Program-made: the position numbers and the translations under genes
Notes under the pieces: generated by a model
Told to the model about the DNA's origin: nothing
The model's input: only the letters and a program-made list of their open reading frames with translations
Database searches by the model: none
NCBI RefSeq assembly: GCF_013409785.1
Contig: NZ_JACCBV010000001.1
Coordinates: 3,038,001 to 3,102,000, forward strand
DNA length: 64,000 nt
From: Microbacterium immunditiarum
GTDB taxonomy: Bacteria > Actinomycetota > Actinomycetes > Actinomycetales > Microbacteriaceae
Direction: 5' to 3'
In this document: positions 1-7,707 of the stretch, piece by piece
Numbering within the stretch: the stretch's first letter is position 1
Layout: each line of letters starts with the position of its first letter

Positions 1-40
1 TCCTACACCGGACCCGCGCCGGGCGCTCCACGCAACGGTG

Positions 41-70
41 AAGGCCGCCCCCACACCTGGGGGCGGCCTT
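41..70 (-). terminator. Intrinsic terminator of rpsO
   Basis: A perfect 12-bp stem (AAGGCCGCCCCC at 41-52, GGGGGCGGCCTT at 59-70) closes a 6-base loop 35 bases past the rpsO stop. On the minus strand the 3' arm is followed by a purine-rich run rather than a clear U-tract, as is common in high-GC actinobacteria. Bases 1-40 hold nothing else I can identify. Confidence 0.8.
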
Positions 71-105
71 CCAAGAATGTTTTGCGCGATTGAACGCTGG
101 TCGCG

Positions 106-375
106 TTATCGGCGGAGTCCGAGACGCTCGATCAGCTTGCGGTAACGCTCGATGTCGATGTCCTGGAGGTAGCCGAGCAGACGACGGCGCTGACCGACGA
201 GCAGGAACAGCCCACGACGCGAGTGGTGGTCGTGCTTGTGCTCCTTGAGGTGCTCGGTCAGGTCCTTGATGCGCTGCGTCAGCATCGCGACCTGCACCTC
301 GGGGGATCCGGTGTCACCGGGGTGCGTCGCGTACTCTTCGATGATCGCCTTCTTGACCTCTGCATCCAGTGCCAT
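106..375 (-). CDS. rpsO: 30S ribosomal protein S15
   Basis: Small-subunit ribosomal protein that binds 16S rRNA in the central domain early in 30S assembly. The 89-residue length is exactly that of the family. Typical blocks are visible: the TGSPEVQVA segment, the basic [23 protein letters not shown] core and the C-terminal [13 protein letters not shown]. The ATG is preceded by AAGGGGATCAC, a good ribosome-binding site. Its position at one end of the ribF-truB-infB-nusA backbone matches the usual actinobacterial order; pnp would be expected next, beyond the left edge. The leader of about 85 bases could host the autoregulation known for S15, but I see no specific fold. Confidence 0.98.
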   Translation of the reverse strand: MALDAEVKKAIIEEYATHPGDTGSPEVQVAMLTQRIKDLTEHLKEHKHDHHSRRGLFLLVGQRRRLLGYLQDIDIERYRKLIERLGLRR

Positions 376-465
376 AAAGTGATCCCCTTCCTCGTCGTTG
401 CGCGGCGCCCGACGCCCTCTGCGTGAGCTCTCTTTATCCGCGGCCGATCTAACGGCAACCTGAAG

Positions 466-471
466 AGTCTA
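466..471 (-). promoter_or_regulatory. Candidate -10 box of rpsO
   Basis: TAGACT on the minus strand, about 90 bases upstream of the rpsO start, in the divergent gap with the DUF167 gene. No convincing -35 is seen, so this is tentative. Confidence 0.4.
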
Positions 472-559
472 CCAGCGTCGGAGACGGACTCGGAATCGAG
501 CGGATCCGGCGTCCCGATGGGCGAGGATGGGGCCGGGTACCTGCGCCGCTGCGCGCAGG

Positions 560-565
560 TAGCCT
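560..565 (+). promoter_or_regulatory. Leaderless promoter -10 box for DUF167-MFS pair
   Basis: TAGCCT ends 7 bases before the GTG at 573, so transcription is predicted to start at or next to the start codon. Confidence 0.6.
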
Positions 566-572
566 CGATCGA

Positions 573-794
573 GTGAAGTACACGGTGCGCGTCAAGCCGG
601 GCAGCCGCAAGGGCCCGCTGGTGGAGGCATCCGCCGACGGCCTCACCGTGTACGTGCGCGAGCGCGCCGTCGACGGGGCCGCCAACGCGGCCGTCGTCCG
701 GGTGCTCGCCGACCACTTCGGCGTCGCGCCGCGCCGCGTCGAGATCGTGGGCGGCCACTCGTCGCGCATCAAGCGCGTCGAGGTCGACGAGTGA
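573..794 (+). CDS. DUF167 (YggU-family) protein
   Basis: Small protein of 73 residues, typical for the YggU/DUF167 family, whose molecular role is not established. The conserved core is visible: V(R)VKPGSRKG near residue 5, then DGAANAAVVRVLADHFGV and the VEIVGGHSSRIKRVEV end. The GTG start is supported by the -10 box 7 bases upstream. Its stop overlaps the start of the next gene in a GTGA, so the two are translationally coupled. Coupling to an MFS exporter gives no clear functional hint. Confidence 0.85.
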   Translation: MKYTVRVKPGSRKGPLVEASADGLTVYVRERAVDGAANAAVVRVLADHFGVAPRRVEIVGGHSSRIKRVEVDE

Positions 795-2122
795 GCGGCA
801 CCGGACAGAGGCGGATGCCCCGACTCCGCCGCGACCACCTGATCGACCTGCGCCCGCTCACGACGAGCCCCGCGTTCGCACGCCTGTGGATCGGCTCGAC
901 GCTCGCGGGGCTGGGCGGGCAGCTCACGATCGTCGCGGTGATGCTCCACGTTTACGAGCTGACGCAGGACACGTTCGCCGTGTCGATGGTCGCCGTCTTC
1001 GGGCTCGTTCCGATGATCTTCGCGGGCCTCTACGGCGGCATGCTCGCGGATGCCTTCGACCGGCGTCTCGTGGCGCTGCTGGCCGCCGTGGTCACGTTCG
1101 CGTCGACGGTGCTGCTCGCGGTGCTCGCGTGGACGCAGCAGGAGACCGTCGCGTGGCTCTACGCGCTCAGCGCGGTGAACTCGGCCGCGAACTCGATCGT
1201 CATGACGACGCGCGCCGCGATCGTGCCGCGCCTCATCCCGCGTGACCTGCTGCCGGCCGCGGCCGCGCTCCAGGGCATCACGATCGGCATCATGATCATG
1301 GCCGGTCCCGCCCTCGCAGGCGTGCTCGTCGCGTTCGCGGGCTACGCGTGGACGTACTCGATCGACGTCGTTCTGATGCTGTCGCTCTTCCTCGGCCTGT
1401 GGGCTCTGCCCAGCATCCGCCCCGAGGGCGAGATCGTGCGACCGGGCCTCGAGTCGCTCAAGGACGGCTGGCGCTTCCTCAAGCGGGCGCCGAACATCCG
1501 CATGCAGTACATCCTCGACATCGTCGCGATGACATTCGGGAACCCCCTCGCGCTGTTCCCCGCGGCCGGCGCGGTGCTGCTGGGCGGTGGCTCGATCACG
1601 ACCGGTGCGCTGACCGCGGCGGTCGCGGCGGGTGCGTTCCTGTCGAGCCTCTTCTCCGGCCCGATCGGCCGCGTGCGGCACCATGGCATCGGCATCCAGC
1701 GTGCGATCCAGGTGTACGGGGCCGCCACGGTGCTGTTCGGCCTCGTCCTGGGCGCGGGCGCGCTGGGCTGGTTCGCTCCCCCGACGGTAGACGCGACGCA
1801 TCCGAACATCGCCCTCATCGTCCTGGCGTGCGCGGCCCTCGCGATAACGGGCGCCGCCGACAACGTGAGCTCGATCTACCGGTCGACGATGATGCAGGCC
1901 GCCGTCCACGATGCGGTGCGCGGGCGCCTGCAGGGCATCTTCACGGTCGTGGTCGCGGGCGGTCCGCGTGTCGGCGCGCTCTACGCGGGCACGCTCGCGA
2001 CCCTCACGACGCTGTGGTTCCCTCCGCTGATCGGCGGATTCATCATCATCGGCCTCGTCGGTCTGATCGTGCGCCTGAACCCGCGCTTCCGCGAATATGA
2101 CGCGCTCCACCCGACGCCGTGA
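791..2122 (+). CDS. MFS transporter (multidrug/antibiotic exporter type)
   Basis: Integral membrane protein of 443 residues with about 12 hydrophobic helices, as expected for the Major Facilitator Superfamily. The loop after helix 2 carries GGMLADAFDRR, a good version of the MFS motif A. A cytoplasmic central loop follows at about residues 205-235. The sequence resembles enterobactin/macrolide-type proton-coupled exporters, but the substrate cannot be read from it. The GTG start overlaps the upstream stop (GTGA) and has GAGG about 8 bases before it. Confidence 0.9.
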   Translation: MSGTGQRRMPRLRRDHLIDLRPLTTSPAFARLWIGSTLAGLGGQLTIVAVMLHVYELTQDTFAVSMVAVFGLVPMIFAGLYGGMLADAFDRRLVALLAAVVTFASTVLLAVLAWTQQETVAWLYALSAVNSAANSIVMTTRAAIVPRLIPRDLLPAAAALQGITIGIMIMAGPALAGVLVAFAGYAWTYSIDVVLMLSLFLGLWALPSIRPEGEIVRPGLESLKDGWRFLKRAPNIRMQYILDIVAMTFGNPLALFPAAGAVLLGGGSITTGALTAAVAAGAFLSSLFSGPIGRVRHHGIGIQRAIQVYGAATVLFGLVLGAGALGWFAPPTVDATHPNIALIVLACAALAITGAADNVSSIYRSTMMQAAVHDAVRGRLQGIFTVVVAGGPRVGALYAGTLATLTTLWFPPLIGGFIIIGLVGLIVRLNPRFREYDALHPTP

Positions 2123-2207
2123 CGCGGGCGGCGTAGTCCCCCGGCCGAACACCGGCGGATTTCGGACGTCGCAGTGCCCCGCGGCCGAAGCCGTCGAAGG
2201 CCGGGTC

Positions 2208-2213
2208 TAGAGT
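2208..2213 (+). promoter_or_regulatory. Leaderless promoter -10 box for EamA gene
   Basis: TAGAGT ends 7 bases before the GTG at 2221. No ribosome-binding site is present, in line with a leaderless message. Confidence 0.6.
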
Positions 2214-2220
2214 CACCCGA

Positions 2221-3168
2221 GTGAACACCGCCATCGCTCCAGCCGCCCCCGTCGCACGCGACCGCATCGGCTCCAACCTGTCGGTCGCGATCCAGTTCAC
2301 CCTCGCGGGACTCGTGTGGGGATCGAGCTTCCTCTTCATGAAGGTCGCGCTAACCGGCCTCGCTCCCGCGCAGGTCGCGTGGTCGCGGCTCGTGCTGGGC
2401 GCGCTCGCTCTCGGGGTGTTCGTGCTCGCGCGGCGCGAGGCGCTGCCGCGCAGCATCCGCCTCTACGGCCACATGACGGTCCTCGCCGTGTCGTTCTGCG
2501 TAATCCCGTTCCTGCTGTTCTCGTGGGCGCAGCAGTACGTGACGTCGGGCCTTGCGAGCATCTACAACGCGACGACCCCCATCATGACGGCGGTCATGGC
2601 CGGCCTGCTCTTCCGCGTCGAGAAGCTCACTCTCACCCAGATCTCGGGCATCCTGGCAGGCATCCTCGGCGTCGTGGTCATCATCGCACCGTGGCAGGGC
2701 CTCGACCTGGCGCAGAGCATCGTCGCGCAGTTCGCGATCCTCGGCGCGACCGCGTGCTACGGCTTCAGCCTCGCCTACATGCGGCGGTTCGTGTCGAACA
2801 CGGGCATGAGCGCGCTCATGTTCTCGTTCCTCAACATCGGCATCGCGGCCGCGATCATGGTGCTCGCCACGCCCGTGCTCGTCCTGTCCCCCGTGCGGCT
2901 CGATGTGTGGGTCGTCGGCAGCATCGTGCTGCTCGGCTGCCTCGGCACCGGTGTCGCGTACATCTGGAACCAGAACGCCGTGCGCGCGTGGGGTCCGACC
3001 CGGGCGTCGACCGTGACCTACATCACGCCCCTCGTCGGGGTCGCGCTGGGCGTCCTCATCCTCGGCGAGCGCCTCTCGTGGAACGAGCCCGTCGGCGCGC
3101 TGGTCGTCTTCCTCGGCATCCTGCTCGCACAGAACCGCCTGCGCCTGCGGCGGCGCGCCCGGACATGA
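2221..3168 (+). CDS. EamA-family (DMT) transporter
   Basis: Membrane protein of 315 residues with about ten helices arranged as two EamA repeats, the layout of the drug/metabolite transporter superfamily (RhaT/YdcZ/PecM-like). The first repeat holds LAGLVWGSSFLFMKVAL near residue 30 and the signature WAQQYVTSGLASIYNATTPI; the second contains TRASTVTYITPLVGVALG near residue 260. Members export amino acids or metabolites, but the substrate is not predictable here. The tail is basic (RLRLRRRART). It faces yceI across a palindromic terminator. Confidence 0.9.
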   Translation: MNTAIAPAAPVARDRIGSNLSVAIQFTLAGLVWGSSFLFMKVALTGLAPAQVAWSRLVLGALALGVFVLARREALPRSIRLYGHMTVLAVSFCVIPFLLFSWAQQYVTSGLASIYNATTPIMTAVMAGLLFRVEKLTLTQISGILAGILGVVVIIAPWQGLDLAQSIVAQFAILGATACYGFSLAYMRRFVSNTGMSALMFSFLNIGIAAAIMVLATPVLVLSPVRLDVWVVGSIVLLGCLGTGVAYIWNQNAVRAWGPTRASTVTYITPLVGVALGVLILGERLSWNEPVGALVVFLGILLAQNRLRLRRRART

Positions 3169-3172
3169 CGAA

Positions 3173-3213
3173 GCGGATGCCTCGCCCCGATGTGCTCGGG
3201 TCGAGGCATCCGC
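3173..3213. terminator. Bidirectional terminator between EamA gene and yceI
   Basis: GCGGATGCCTCG (3173-3184) and CGAGGCATCCGC (3202-3213) form a perfect 12-bp stem in the 58-base convergent gap. The stem is built on the GGATGCC heptamer. No U-tract. Confidence 0.65.
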
Positions 3214-3226
3214 CCTCGTGGTCGGG

Positions 3227-3799
3227 TCAGTCCTGCTGGAGCGCGCCCTGCAAGTCGAGCGTGATCGTGACATCCTTGCCGACGAGCACGCCACCGGTCT
3301 CGAGGGCCGCGTTCCACGTGAGGCCGAACTCCTCGCGGTTCACGACCGTCTTCGCGGTCGCGCCGGCCTTGTAGTTGCCCCACGGGTCGACGCCGAAGCC
3401 GCCGAACTCGAGCTCGAACGTGACGGGCTTGGTGACGCCGCGGATCGTGAGGTCGCCGTCGACGAGGAAGTCGCCGTCCTCGATGCGCGTGCCGGTCGAG
3501 CGGAACTCCATCGTCGGGTGGTTCTCGGCGTCGAAGAAGTCGGCGGAGCGCAGGTGGTTGTCGCGCCCCTCGTCCTTGGTGTCGACCGAGGTCACGTCGA
3601 CGCTCGCCTCCACCTTCGCCTCGAGGGGGTTCTCGGGGGCGACGATCGTCGCGCGCTTCACCCCGAACGTGCCGCGCACCTTCGAGATCATCATGTGGCG
3701 CACGCTGAACGTGACCTCGCTGTGCGAGGGGTCGAGCACCCAGGTGCCTGCCTTGTAGCCGGGAACGTCGATCGGGGTGGCGGTGGTGGTGTCGGTCAT
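3227..3799 (-). CDS. YceI-family lipocalin-like protein
   Basis: A 190-residue YceI-domain protein. Family members form a lipocalin-like barrel that binds polyisoprenoid or other hydrophobic ligands. Visible hallmarks are TWVLDPSHSEVTFSVRHMM near residue 20, the RSADFFDAENHPTMEFRST block and the DLTIRGVTKPVTFELEF segment. Unlike E. coli YceI it has no signal peptide, so it is probably cytoplasmic. The ATG follows GAAGGACAAGC, a clear ribosome-binding site, so this gene has a normal leader. It is monocistronic between two palindromic hairpins. Confidence 0.92.
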   Translation of the reverse strand: MTDTTTATPIDVPGYKAGTWVLDPSHSEVTFSVRHMMISKVRGTFGVKRATIVAPENPLEAKVEASVDVTSVDTKDEGRDNHLRSADFFDAENHPTMEFRSTGTRIEDGDFLVDGDLTIRGVTKPVTFELEFGGFGVDPWGNYKAGATAKTVVNREEFGLTWNAALETGGVLVGKDVTITLDLQGALQQD

Positions 3800-3909
3800 G
3801 CTTGTCCTTCGTCTCGGGGCCGCCGCGGGCGCGACGGACTCCTTGGTCCAACGCGCGCGTTCGGCAGATCTATTCCCGTGAATGCAAACAAGGTTTCGCA
3901 GGCATGACG

Positions 3910-3939
3910 AAGGGGCGGATGCCGCGGCATCCGCCCCTT
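3910..3939 (-). terminator. Perfect 30-nt palindrome, terminator of FKBP gene
   Basis: The half-site AAGGGGCGGATGCCG (3910-3924) is followed directly by its exact reverse complement (3925-3939). It lies 24 bases past the stop of the FKBP gene and also upstream of yceI. In RNA it would fold into a strong hairpin followed by a C/U-rich stretch. Confidence 0.7.
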
Positions 3940-3962
3940 GTGCGAAACGCGGGAAGCTGTGG

Positions 3963-4331
3963 TCAGCCGACCTCGACGAGGTCGATGACGAAGATCAGGG
4001 TCTTGCCCCCGAGGAAGTGGCCGCCTGCCGGCCCGTACGCGAGGTCCGGCGGGATGACGAGCTCACGGCGGCCGCCCACCTTCATGCCAGGGATGCCCTC
4101 CTGCCAGCCCTGGATGAGCCCGCGCAGCGGGAACTGGATGCTCTCGCCGCGGTTCCACGACGAGTCGAACTCTTCGCCGGTCTCGTACTCGACCCCGACG
4201 TAGTGCACCGTGACGGTGTCGCCCGGCGATGCCTCAGCGCCCTCCCCCACAATGATGTCGCGGATGACGAGCTCGTCGGGGGCAGGACCCACGGGAGCAT
4301 CGATCTCGGGCTTGGTGCGGTCGTCACTCAT
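3963..4331 (-). CDS. FKBP-type peptidyl-prolyl cis-trans isomerase
   Basis: A 122-residue, single-domain, cytosolic FKBP that speeds cis-trans isomerisation of Xaa-Pro bonds. The core has VTVHYVGVEYETGEEFDSSW, the PLRGLIQGWQEGIPGMKVGGRRELVIPPDLAYG stretch and the closing LIFVIDLVEV. The IPPxLAYG loop residues of the active pocket are present. I place the start at the ATG at 4331 rather than an upstream TTG, because TTGACT (4361-4366), a 17-base spacer and TTGTAT (4338-4343) lie exactly 6 bases before it. A second, lipid-anchored FKBP is encoded at 56900-57850. Confidence 0.93.
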   Translation of the reverse strand: MSDDRTKPEIDAPVGPAPDELVIRDIIVGEGAEASPGDTVTVHYVGVEYETGEEFDSSWNRGESIQFPLRGLIQGWQEGIPGMKVGGRRELVIPPDLAYGPAGGHFLGGKTLIFVIDLVEVG

Positions 4332-4337
4332 GCGTCC

Positions 4338-4366
4338 ATACAACGCGAGCGAAGCAGCGGAGTCAA
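4338..4366 (-). promoter_or_regulatory. Promoter of FKBP gene (-35 and -10)
   Basis: TTGACT at 4366-4361, 17 bases, then TTGTAT at 4343-4338 on the minus strand. The -10 ends 6 bases before the ATG, so the mRNA is predicted to be leaderless. This is the best -35/-10 pair seen in the window. Confidence 0.65.
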
Positions 4367-4385
4367 CGCGCGTCGACGCGAGGGG

Positions 4386-4814
4386 TCACGTCGACGGCTC
4401 GGCCTGCCCGGACCCGCCGGCGCTGCGGTCCCGAGCCACCGCCTGACCGAGAAGCCGGCCACCGCTGGTCAGCAGGGCCCGCCGCCACGGGGCGACGCCC
4501 TCGATCTCGATCTGGATCGACATCGACAGGATCGTCCGGATGAGCACGATGAGTCCGAGGATCACCGCGTCCTCGATCGAGGGCTTCGATGTGATCGTGC
4601 GGATGAGGTCCGCGGCCACGAGCACCTCGAGGCCCAGCAGGATCGCGGCGCCGAGCGTGTTGCGCAGGACGGAGAACGCGGTGTGGCCACCTTCGCCGCG
4701 ACGGAGGGAGCGGATGCCGAGCACCACCGCGATCACGAACCCCACGATCATCGCGAGAGCCCCGAGGCCCTCGAAGGCGAGGGCCACGCCGGTGAAGACC
4801 GCTTCGACGTCCAC
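4386..4814 (-). CDS. DUF1622 membrane protein
   Basis: A 142-residue membrane protein of the DUF1622 family, function unknown. It has a first helix at about residues 9-30, a cytoplasmic loop rich in Arg and Glu, a second helix (LGAAILLGLEVLVAADLI) and a third near residue 85 (AVILGLIVLIRTILSMSIQIEIEG). The LGLEVLVAADLIRTI and the RTILSM-x-IEIEG parts are the family signature. The GTG start is set by a -10 box 7 bases upstream. The C-terminal 35 residues are polar and of low complexity. Confidence 0.85.
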   Translation of the reverse strand: MDVEAVFTGVALAFEGLGALAMIVGFVIAVVLGIRSLRRGEGGHTAFSVLRNTLGAAILLGLEVLVAADLIRTITSKPSIEDAVILGLIVLIRTILSMSIQIEIEGVAPWRRALLTSGGRLLGQAVARDRSAGGSGQAEPST

Positions 4815-4821
4815 GAGCGCC

Positions 4822-4827
4822 AGTGTA
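4822..4827 (-). promoter_or_regulatory. Leaderless promoter -10 box for DUF1622 gene
   Basis: TACACT on the minus strand, ending 7 bases before the GTG at 4814. Confidence 0.55.
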
Positions 4828-4854
4828 GAGGCGGAGCGATCGTTCCCGCGGCAG

Positions 4855-4905
4855 ACTCAGCGCCCGGTGCCGCGGCGATGCCTGCGTGTCTACCGAGCGC
4901 TGAGT
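4855..4905 (-). terminator. Long stem-loop between PrsW and DUF1622 genes
   Basis: Arms at 4855-4868 and 4892-4905 pair over 14 positions. On the minus-strand RNA the only non-Watson-Crick pair is a G-U, which suggests the minus strand is the functional one. The loop is 23 nt. It lies 77 bases past the PrsW stop and 28 bases upstream of the DUF1622 -10 box, so termination of the PrsW mRNA is the simplest role. The rest of the 167-base gap also holds the small inverted repeat CCTGGCTTCAGG. Confidence 0.5.
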
Positions 4906-4981
4906 TGACCTGGCTTCAGGATGCCTAGGCGGTCGCCCGCGTGTCAAGGGCCGCGCGGCGCGTCCGGCGACAGCGTTCGGA

Positions 4982-6196
4982 TCAGAGCGCGAACAGCGCC
5001 GCGCGCGCCGCCGCCGTCTTCCGGAGGAGCTCGTGCTCGTCGTCGATCGCGTGCGGATCTCGACCCGTGATCGCCCGCTGACGGGCCGCGGCGAGAGCCG
5101 TGGCATCCGCGATGAACTCACGCATGATCGGCCGTCGGTCGCCGCGCAGGGTCATGGCCCATTGCATCGCCTCCTTGCGACCGCGACCCGTCGCGAGCAT
5201 GTCGACCTCCTGCGGCGTGAACCACCCGGCCGCCGCGTACTCCCCGAGCCGGTCCCGCGTGAGCCGCGCCTCTTCGCGCCGCAGGCCGATGACGCCGAGG
5301 ATGAAGAGCACGAACAGCGGCACCTGCGCCGTGACGTACAGCGCGAAGAAGTCGAAGAAGACCGCGGAGCCGTTCCAGAACGCGTGCAGCGCCATCGCAC
5401 CCACCATGCCGATGAGCCACGGGCCGACAGCCTGGCCGGGCGTGAGGCCGCGCCGCGCCGCGAGCCCGAGAGCGAGGCCGGTGATGCTGGTGAACATCAC
5501 GTGGGCGAACGGCGAGAGGACTCCGCGGAGGAAGAACGTCGCCGTCACGTCCGGGACGCCGCCTTCGATGAGGCTGATCGCGAAGTACTGGATGTTCTCG
5601 GTGAAGGCGAACCCGGCGCCGATGAGCGCGCCGTAGACGACGCCGTCGACCGGGCCGTCGAACGCGCGCCGGGCGCTCGCGAAGAGGATGAACAGGCCGA
5701 GGCCCTTCGCGAGCTCCTCGACGATCGGCGCCTGGATGACCGCCGACGCGGCATCCGCTGCCACCGAGTCGATCGGGCCGAAGGCGACCGACAGCAGCAG
5801 GTCCACGCCGAGTGCGATCGCGACAGACGCGATCGCACCCCACGCGACCGCGAATACGAGCAGACCGCGCGGCTCTGGCTCCCAGCGGTCGACGAGGCGG
5901 ATGGCGATCACGACGCCCGCGAGCGGGATGAGCCCGAGGATCATGCCGACGATCGACGCCCCCGCGCCGATGGCGTTGAGGAAGTACCCCGCGAGGACGA
6001 AGAGCAGCAGGACGAGGACGCCCGACACCCAGATGGGAGCGGTGCGGCCGACCCGCGACGGGACGGAGACCGGCACCGACGCGGGCACGGTGCCGACCGG
6101 CGGAATGGCGGCGCCCTGACCGATCTGCGGCTGGGCGAGCGGCGACGGGAACGGGGGCGGGACGAGCGAGGGCCGTCCGTCCGGGTTGGTCGTCAT
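4982..6196 (-). CDS. PrsW-family intramembrane metalloprotease
   Basis: Polytopic membrane protein of 404 residues with a Pro-rich N-terminal tail and about eight to ten helices. Motifs of the PrsW/CAAX-like fold are present: EELAKGLGLF, FTENIQYF, HVMFTS and HAFWN, which supply the Glu and His residues thought to bind zinc. In Bacillus PrsW cleaves an anti-sigma factor; here the substrate is unknown. The soluble C-terminal 120 residues include RREEARLTRDRLGEY and GRDPHAIDDEHELL. The ATG at 6196 has TAGGCT 6 bases upstream. It is divergent from the FAH-family gene with back-to-back promoters. Confidence 0.88.
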   Translation of the reverse strand: MTTNPDGRPSLVPPPFPSPLAQPQIGQGAAIPPVGTVPASVPVSVPSRVGRTAPIWVSGVLVLLLFVLAGYFLNAIGAGASIVGMILGLIPLAGVVIAIRLVDRWEPEPRGLLVFAVAWGAIASVAIALGVDLLLSVAFGPIDSVAADAASAVIQAPIVEELAKGLGLFILFASARRAFDGPVDGVVYGALIGAGFAFTENIQYFAISLIEGGVPDVTATFFLRGVLSPFAHVMFTSITGLALGLAARRGLTPGQAVGPWLIGMVGAMALHAFWNGSAVFFDFFALYVTAQVPLFVLFILGVIGLRREEARLTRDRLGEYAAAGWFTPQEVDMLATGRGRKEAMQWAMTLRGDRRPIMREFIADATALAAARQRAITGRDPHAIDDEHELLRKTAAARAALFAL

Positions 6197-6202
6197 GCGC
6201 AC

Positions 6203-6208
6203 AGCCTA
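6203..6208 (-). promoter_or_regulatory. Leaderless promoter -10 box for PrsW gene
   Basis: TAGGCT on the minus strand, 6 bases before the ATG at 6196. The divergent FAH promoter box lies 31 bases away. Confidence 0.65.
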
Positions 6209-6239
6209 GGGTCGGCGGCACGCCCGCCGCACATCCCAA

Positions 6240-6245
6240 TAGGCT
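6240..6245 (+). promoter_or_regulatory. Leaderless promoter -10 box for FAH-family gene
   Basis: TAGGCT, 6 bases before the ATG at 6252. Confidence 0.65.
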
Positions 6246-6251
6246 GGTCGG

Positions 6252-7118
6252 ATGCGTTTCGCCCACGTCACCCGGCCGGGGTCGGCTTCGCCGCGCCTCG
6301 CAGTCGTCGACGGCGAGATGGCCGTCGTCGTCGAGGAGCTCTTCGCCGGCGCGCCGAGGTCTCTCGAAGAGCTCATCGCCGGCGGCGACGAGCTGCTCGA
6401 GCGGGTGGCGGATGCCTCGGCCGGCGCGGCGGAGCGGCATCCGCTCGACACCTTCGCGTTCGCCTCAGCGGTGCTGAGCCCGCCGGTGATCCTCGCGATC
6501 GGCCTCAACTACGCGGCGCACTCCGGCGAGCTCGGCCTCAAGACGGATTCGACTCCCACCGTGTTCGTGCTGTGGCCGAACTCCCTCGCGGGGCACGGGG
6601 GCACGACGACGTGGCCGCGGGCGCTCAGCGAGGCGATCGACTGGGAGGCGGAGCTCGGCGTCATCATCGGCCGCCCCGCGAAGGATGTGTCGCCCGACGA
6701 CGCTCTCTCGCACGTGTGGGGCTACACGGTGGTCAACGACATCACGGCGCGAGACATCCAGTACTCGGAGGCGCAGTGGTCGCGGTGCAAGTCCTTCGAC
6801 GGGTTCACGCCGACCGGGCCGTTCGTCGTCACGGCCGACGAGGTGCCCGACCCGCAGGACCTCCACATCTGGACGATCGTCGACGGGCACCAGATGCAGG
6901 ACGCGTCGACCGGCCAGATGGTGCGCTCGGTCGCGACGCTCGTGTCGCACCTGTCGCGATCGGCGACGCTGCTGCCGGGGACGCTCATCTCGACCGGCAG
7001 CCCGGGCGGCGCCGGCTACTCGCGCGACCCGCAGATCTTCCTGCGCGACCGTTCGACGGTCACGGTCGGCATCGACGGCATCGGGTCGCTCACGACACAC
7101 TGCCGGATCCTCGACTGA
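6252..7118 (+). CDS. Fumarylacetoacetate hydrolase-family protein
   Basis: A 288-residue enzyme of the FAH superfamily, which hydrolyses C-C bonds or decarboxylates acylpyruvates and related 2-oxo acids with a bound divalent metal. Domain hallmarks are AIGLNYAAHSGELGLK near residue 80, the IDWEAELGVIIGR block with metal-binding Glu residues near 137, and GYTVVNDITARDIQ with the metal-binding Asp near 160. The GTLISTGSPGGAGYSRDPQIFL segment closes the active site. The exact substrate cannot be assigned; no aromatic degradation genes are nearby. It converges on the DUF4190 gene. Confidence 0.9.
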   Translation: MRFAHVTRPGSASPRLAVVDGEMAVVVEELFAGAPRSLEELIAGGDELLERVADASAGAAERHPLDTFAFASAVLSPPVILAIGLNYAAHSGELGLKTDSTPTVFVLWPNSLAGHGGTTTWPRALSEAIDWEAELGVIIGRPAKDVSPDDALSHVWGYTVVNDITARDIQYSEAQWSRCKSFDGFTPTGPFVVTADEVPDPQDLHIWTIVDGHQMQDASTGQMVRSVATLVSHLSRSATLLPGTLISTGSPGGAGYSRDPQIFLRDRSTVTVGIDGIGSLTTHCRILD

Positions 7119-7139
7119 GGACGGGCCGGACAGACGCGG

Positions 7140-7175
7140 AAGGGGGCGGCCCCGCGTCCGCGGCGCCGCCCCCTT
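7140..7175. terminator. Bidirectional terminator
   Basis: AAGGGGGCGGC (7140-7150) and GCCGCCCCCTT (7165-7175) form a perfect 11-bp stem with a 14-base GC-rich loop, in the gap between two convergent genes. Confidence 0.75.
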
Positions 7176-7192
7176 CAGGTCGTTCGGCGGTC

Positions 7193-7642
7193 TCAGCCGC
7201 ACGTGATGGTGATGCCGCTCGGCAGCTCGTGGCGGCCCGGGCCGAGCTCGGCGCACTGCTGCGCGAGGTCGCCGATCATCGGCAGGAACACGGCCAGCAC
7301 CACGATGCCGACGATGATTCCGATCACCATCAGCACCGAGGAGATGATAATCGCCGCGACGGCCCAGCCGTTCGAGTGGCCGGCCTTCCTGCTCTGCACG
7401 AGCGCGATGATCCCGAGGATCAGCGCGACGAGCTGGACGAAGAACGACAGGATGAACGCGACGATGCCCATCGTCTTGCCCGGCACGGTCGCAGTGGCCG
7501 GCGGGCCATACGGAGCGGGCGGCGCGGCGGCGTACCCGGAACCCGCGTCACCGGCGCCGGGGTACTGCTGCGGCGGCTGGTAGGCGGGCGGCTGGGAGGC
7601 CGGCTGCTGCTGCGGGTCAACGGGGTTCTGCGGGTCTGACAT
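7193..7642 (-). CDS. DUF4190 domain membrane protein
   Basis: A 149-residue protein with a Pro/Gln/Tyr-rich cytoplasmic N-terminus of about 55 residues and two membrane helices (MGIVAFILSFFVQLVALILGIIAL and a second near residue 95). The DUF4190 signature GIVALVQSRKAGHSNGWAVAAI is present between them. The start at 7642 is chosen because GAAAGG lies at good distance and the MSDPQNP start is typical of this family. Function unknown; such proteins may interact with membrane or cell-envelope components. Confidence 0.85.
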   Translation of the reverse strand: MSDPQNPVDPQQQPASQPPAYQPPQQYPGAGDAGSGYAAAPPAPYGPPATATVPGKTMGIVAFILSFFVQLVALILGIIALVQSRKAGHSNGWAVAAIIISSVLMVIGIIVGIVVLAVFLPMIGDLAQQCAELGPGRHELPSGITITCG

Positions 7643-7707
7643 GCGGGGCCCTTTCGGTTGTGACCCTCGGAACGCTATCGGCACTCGCGGGCAGGGGCAA
7701 TCAGGAC

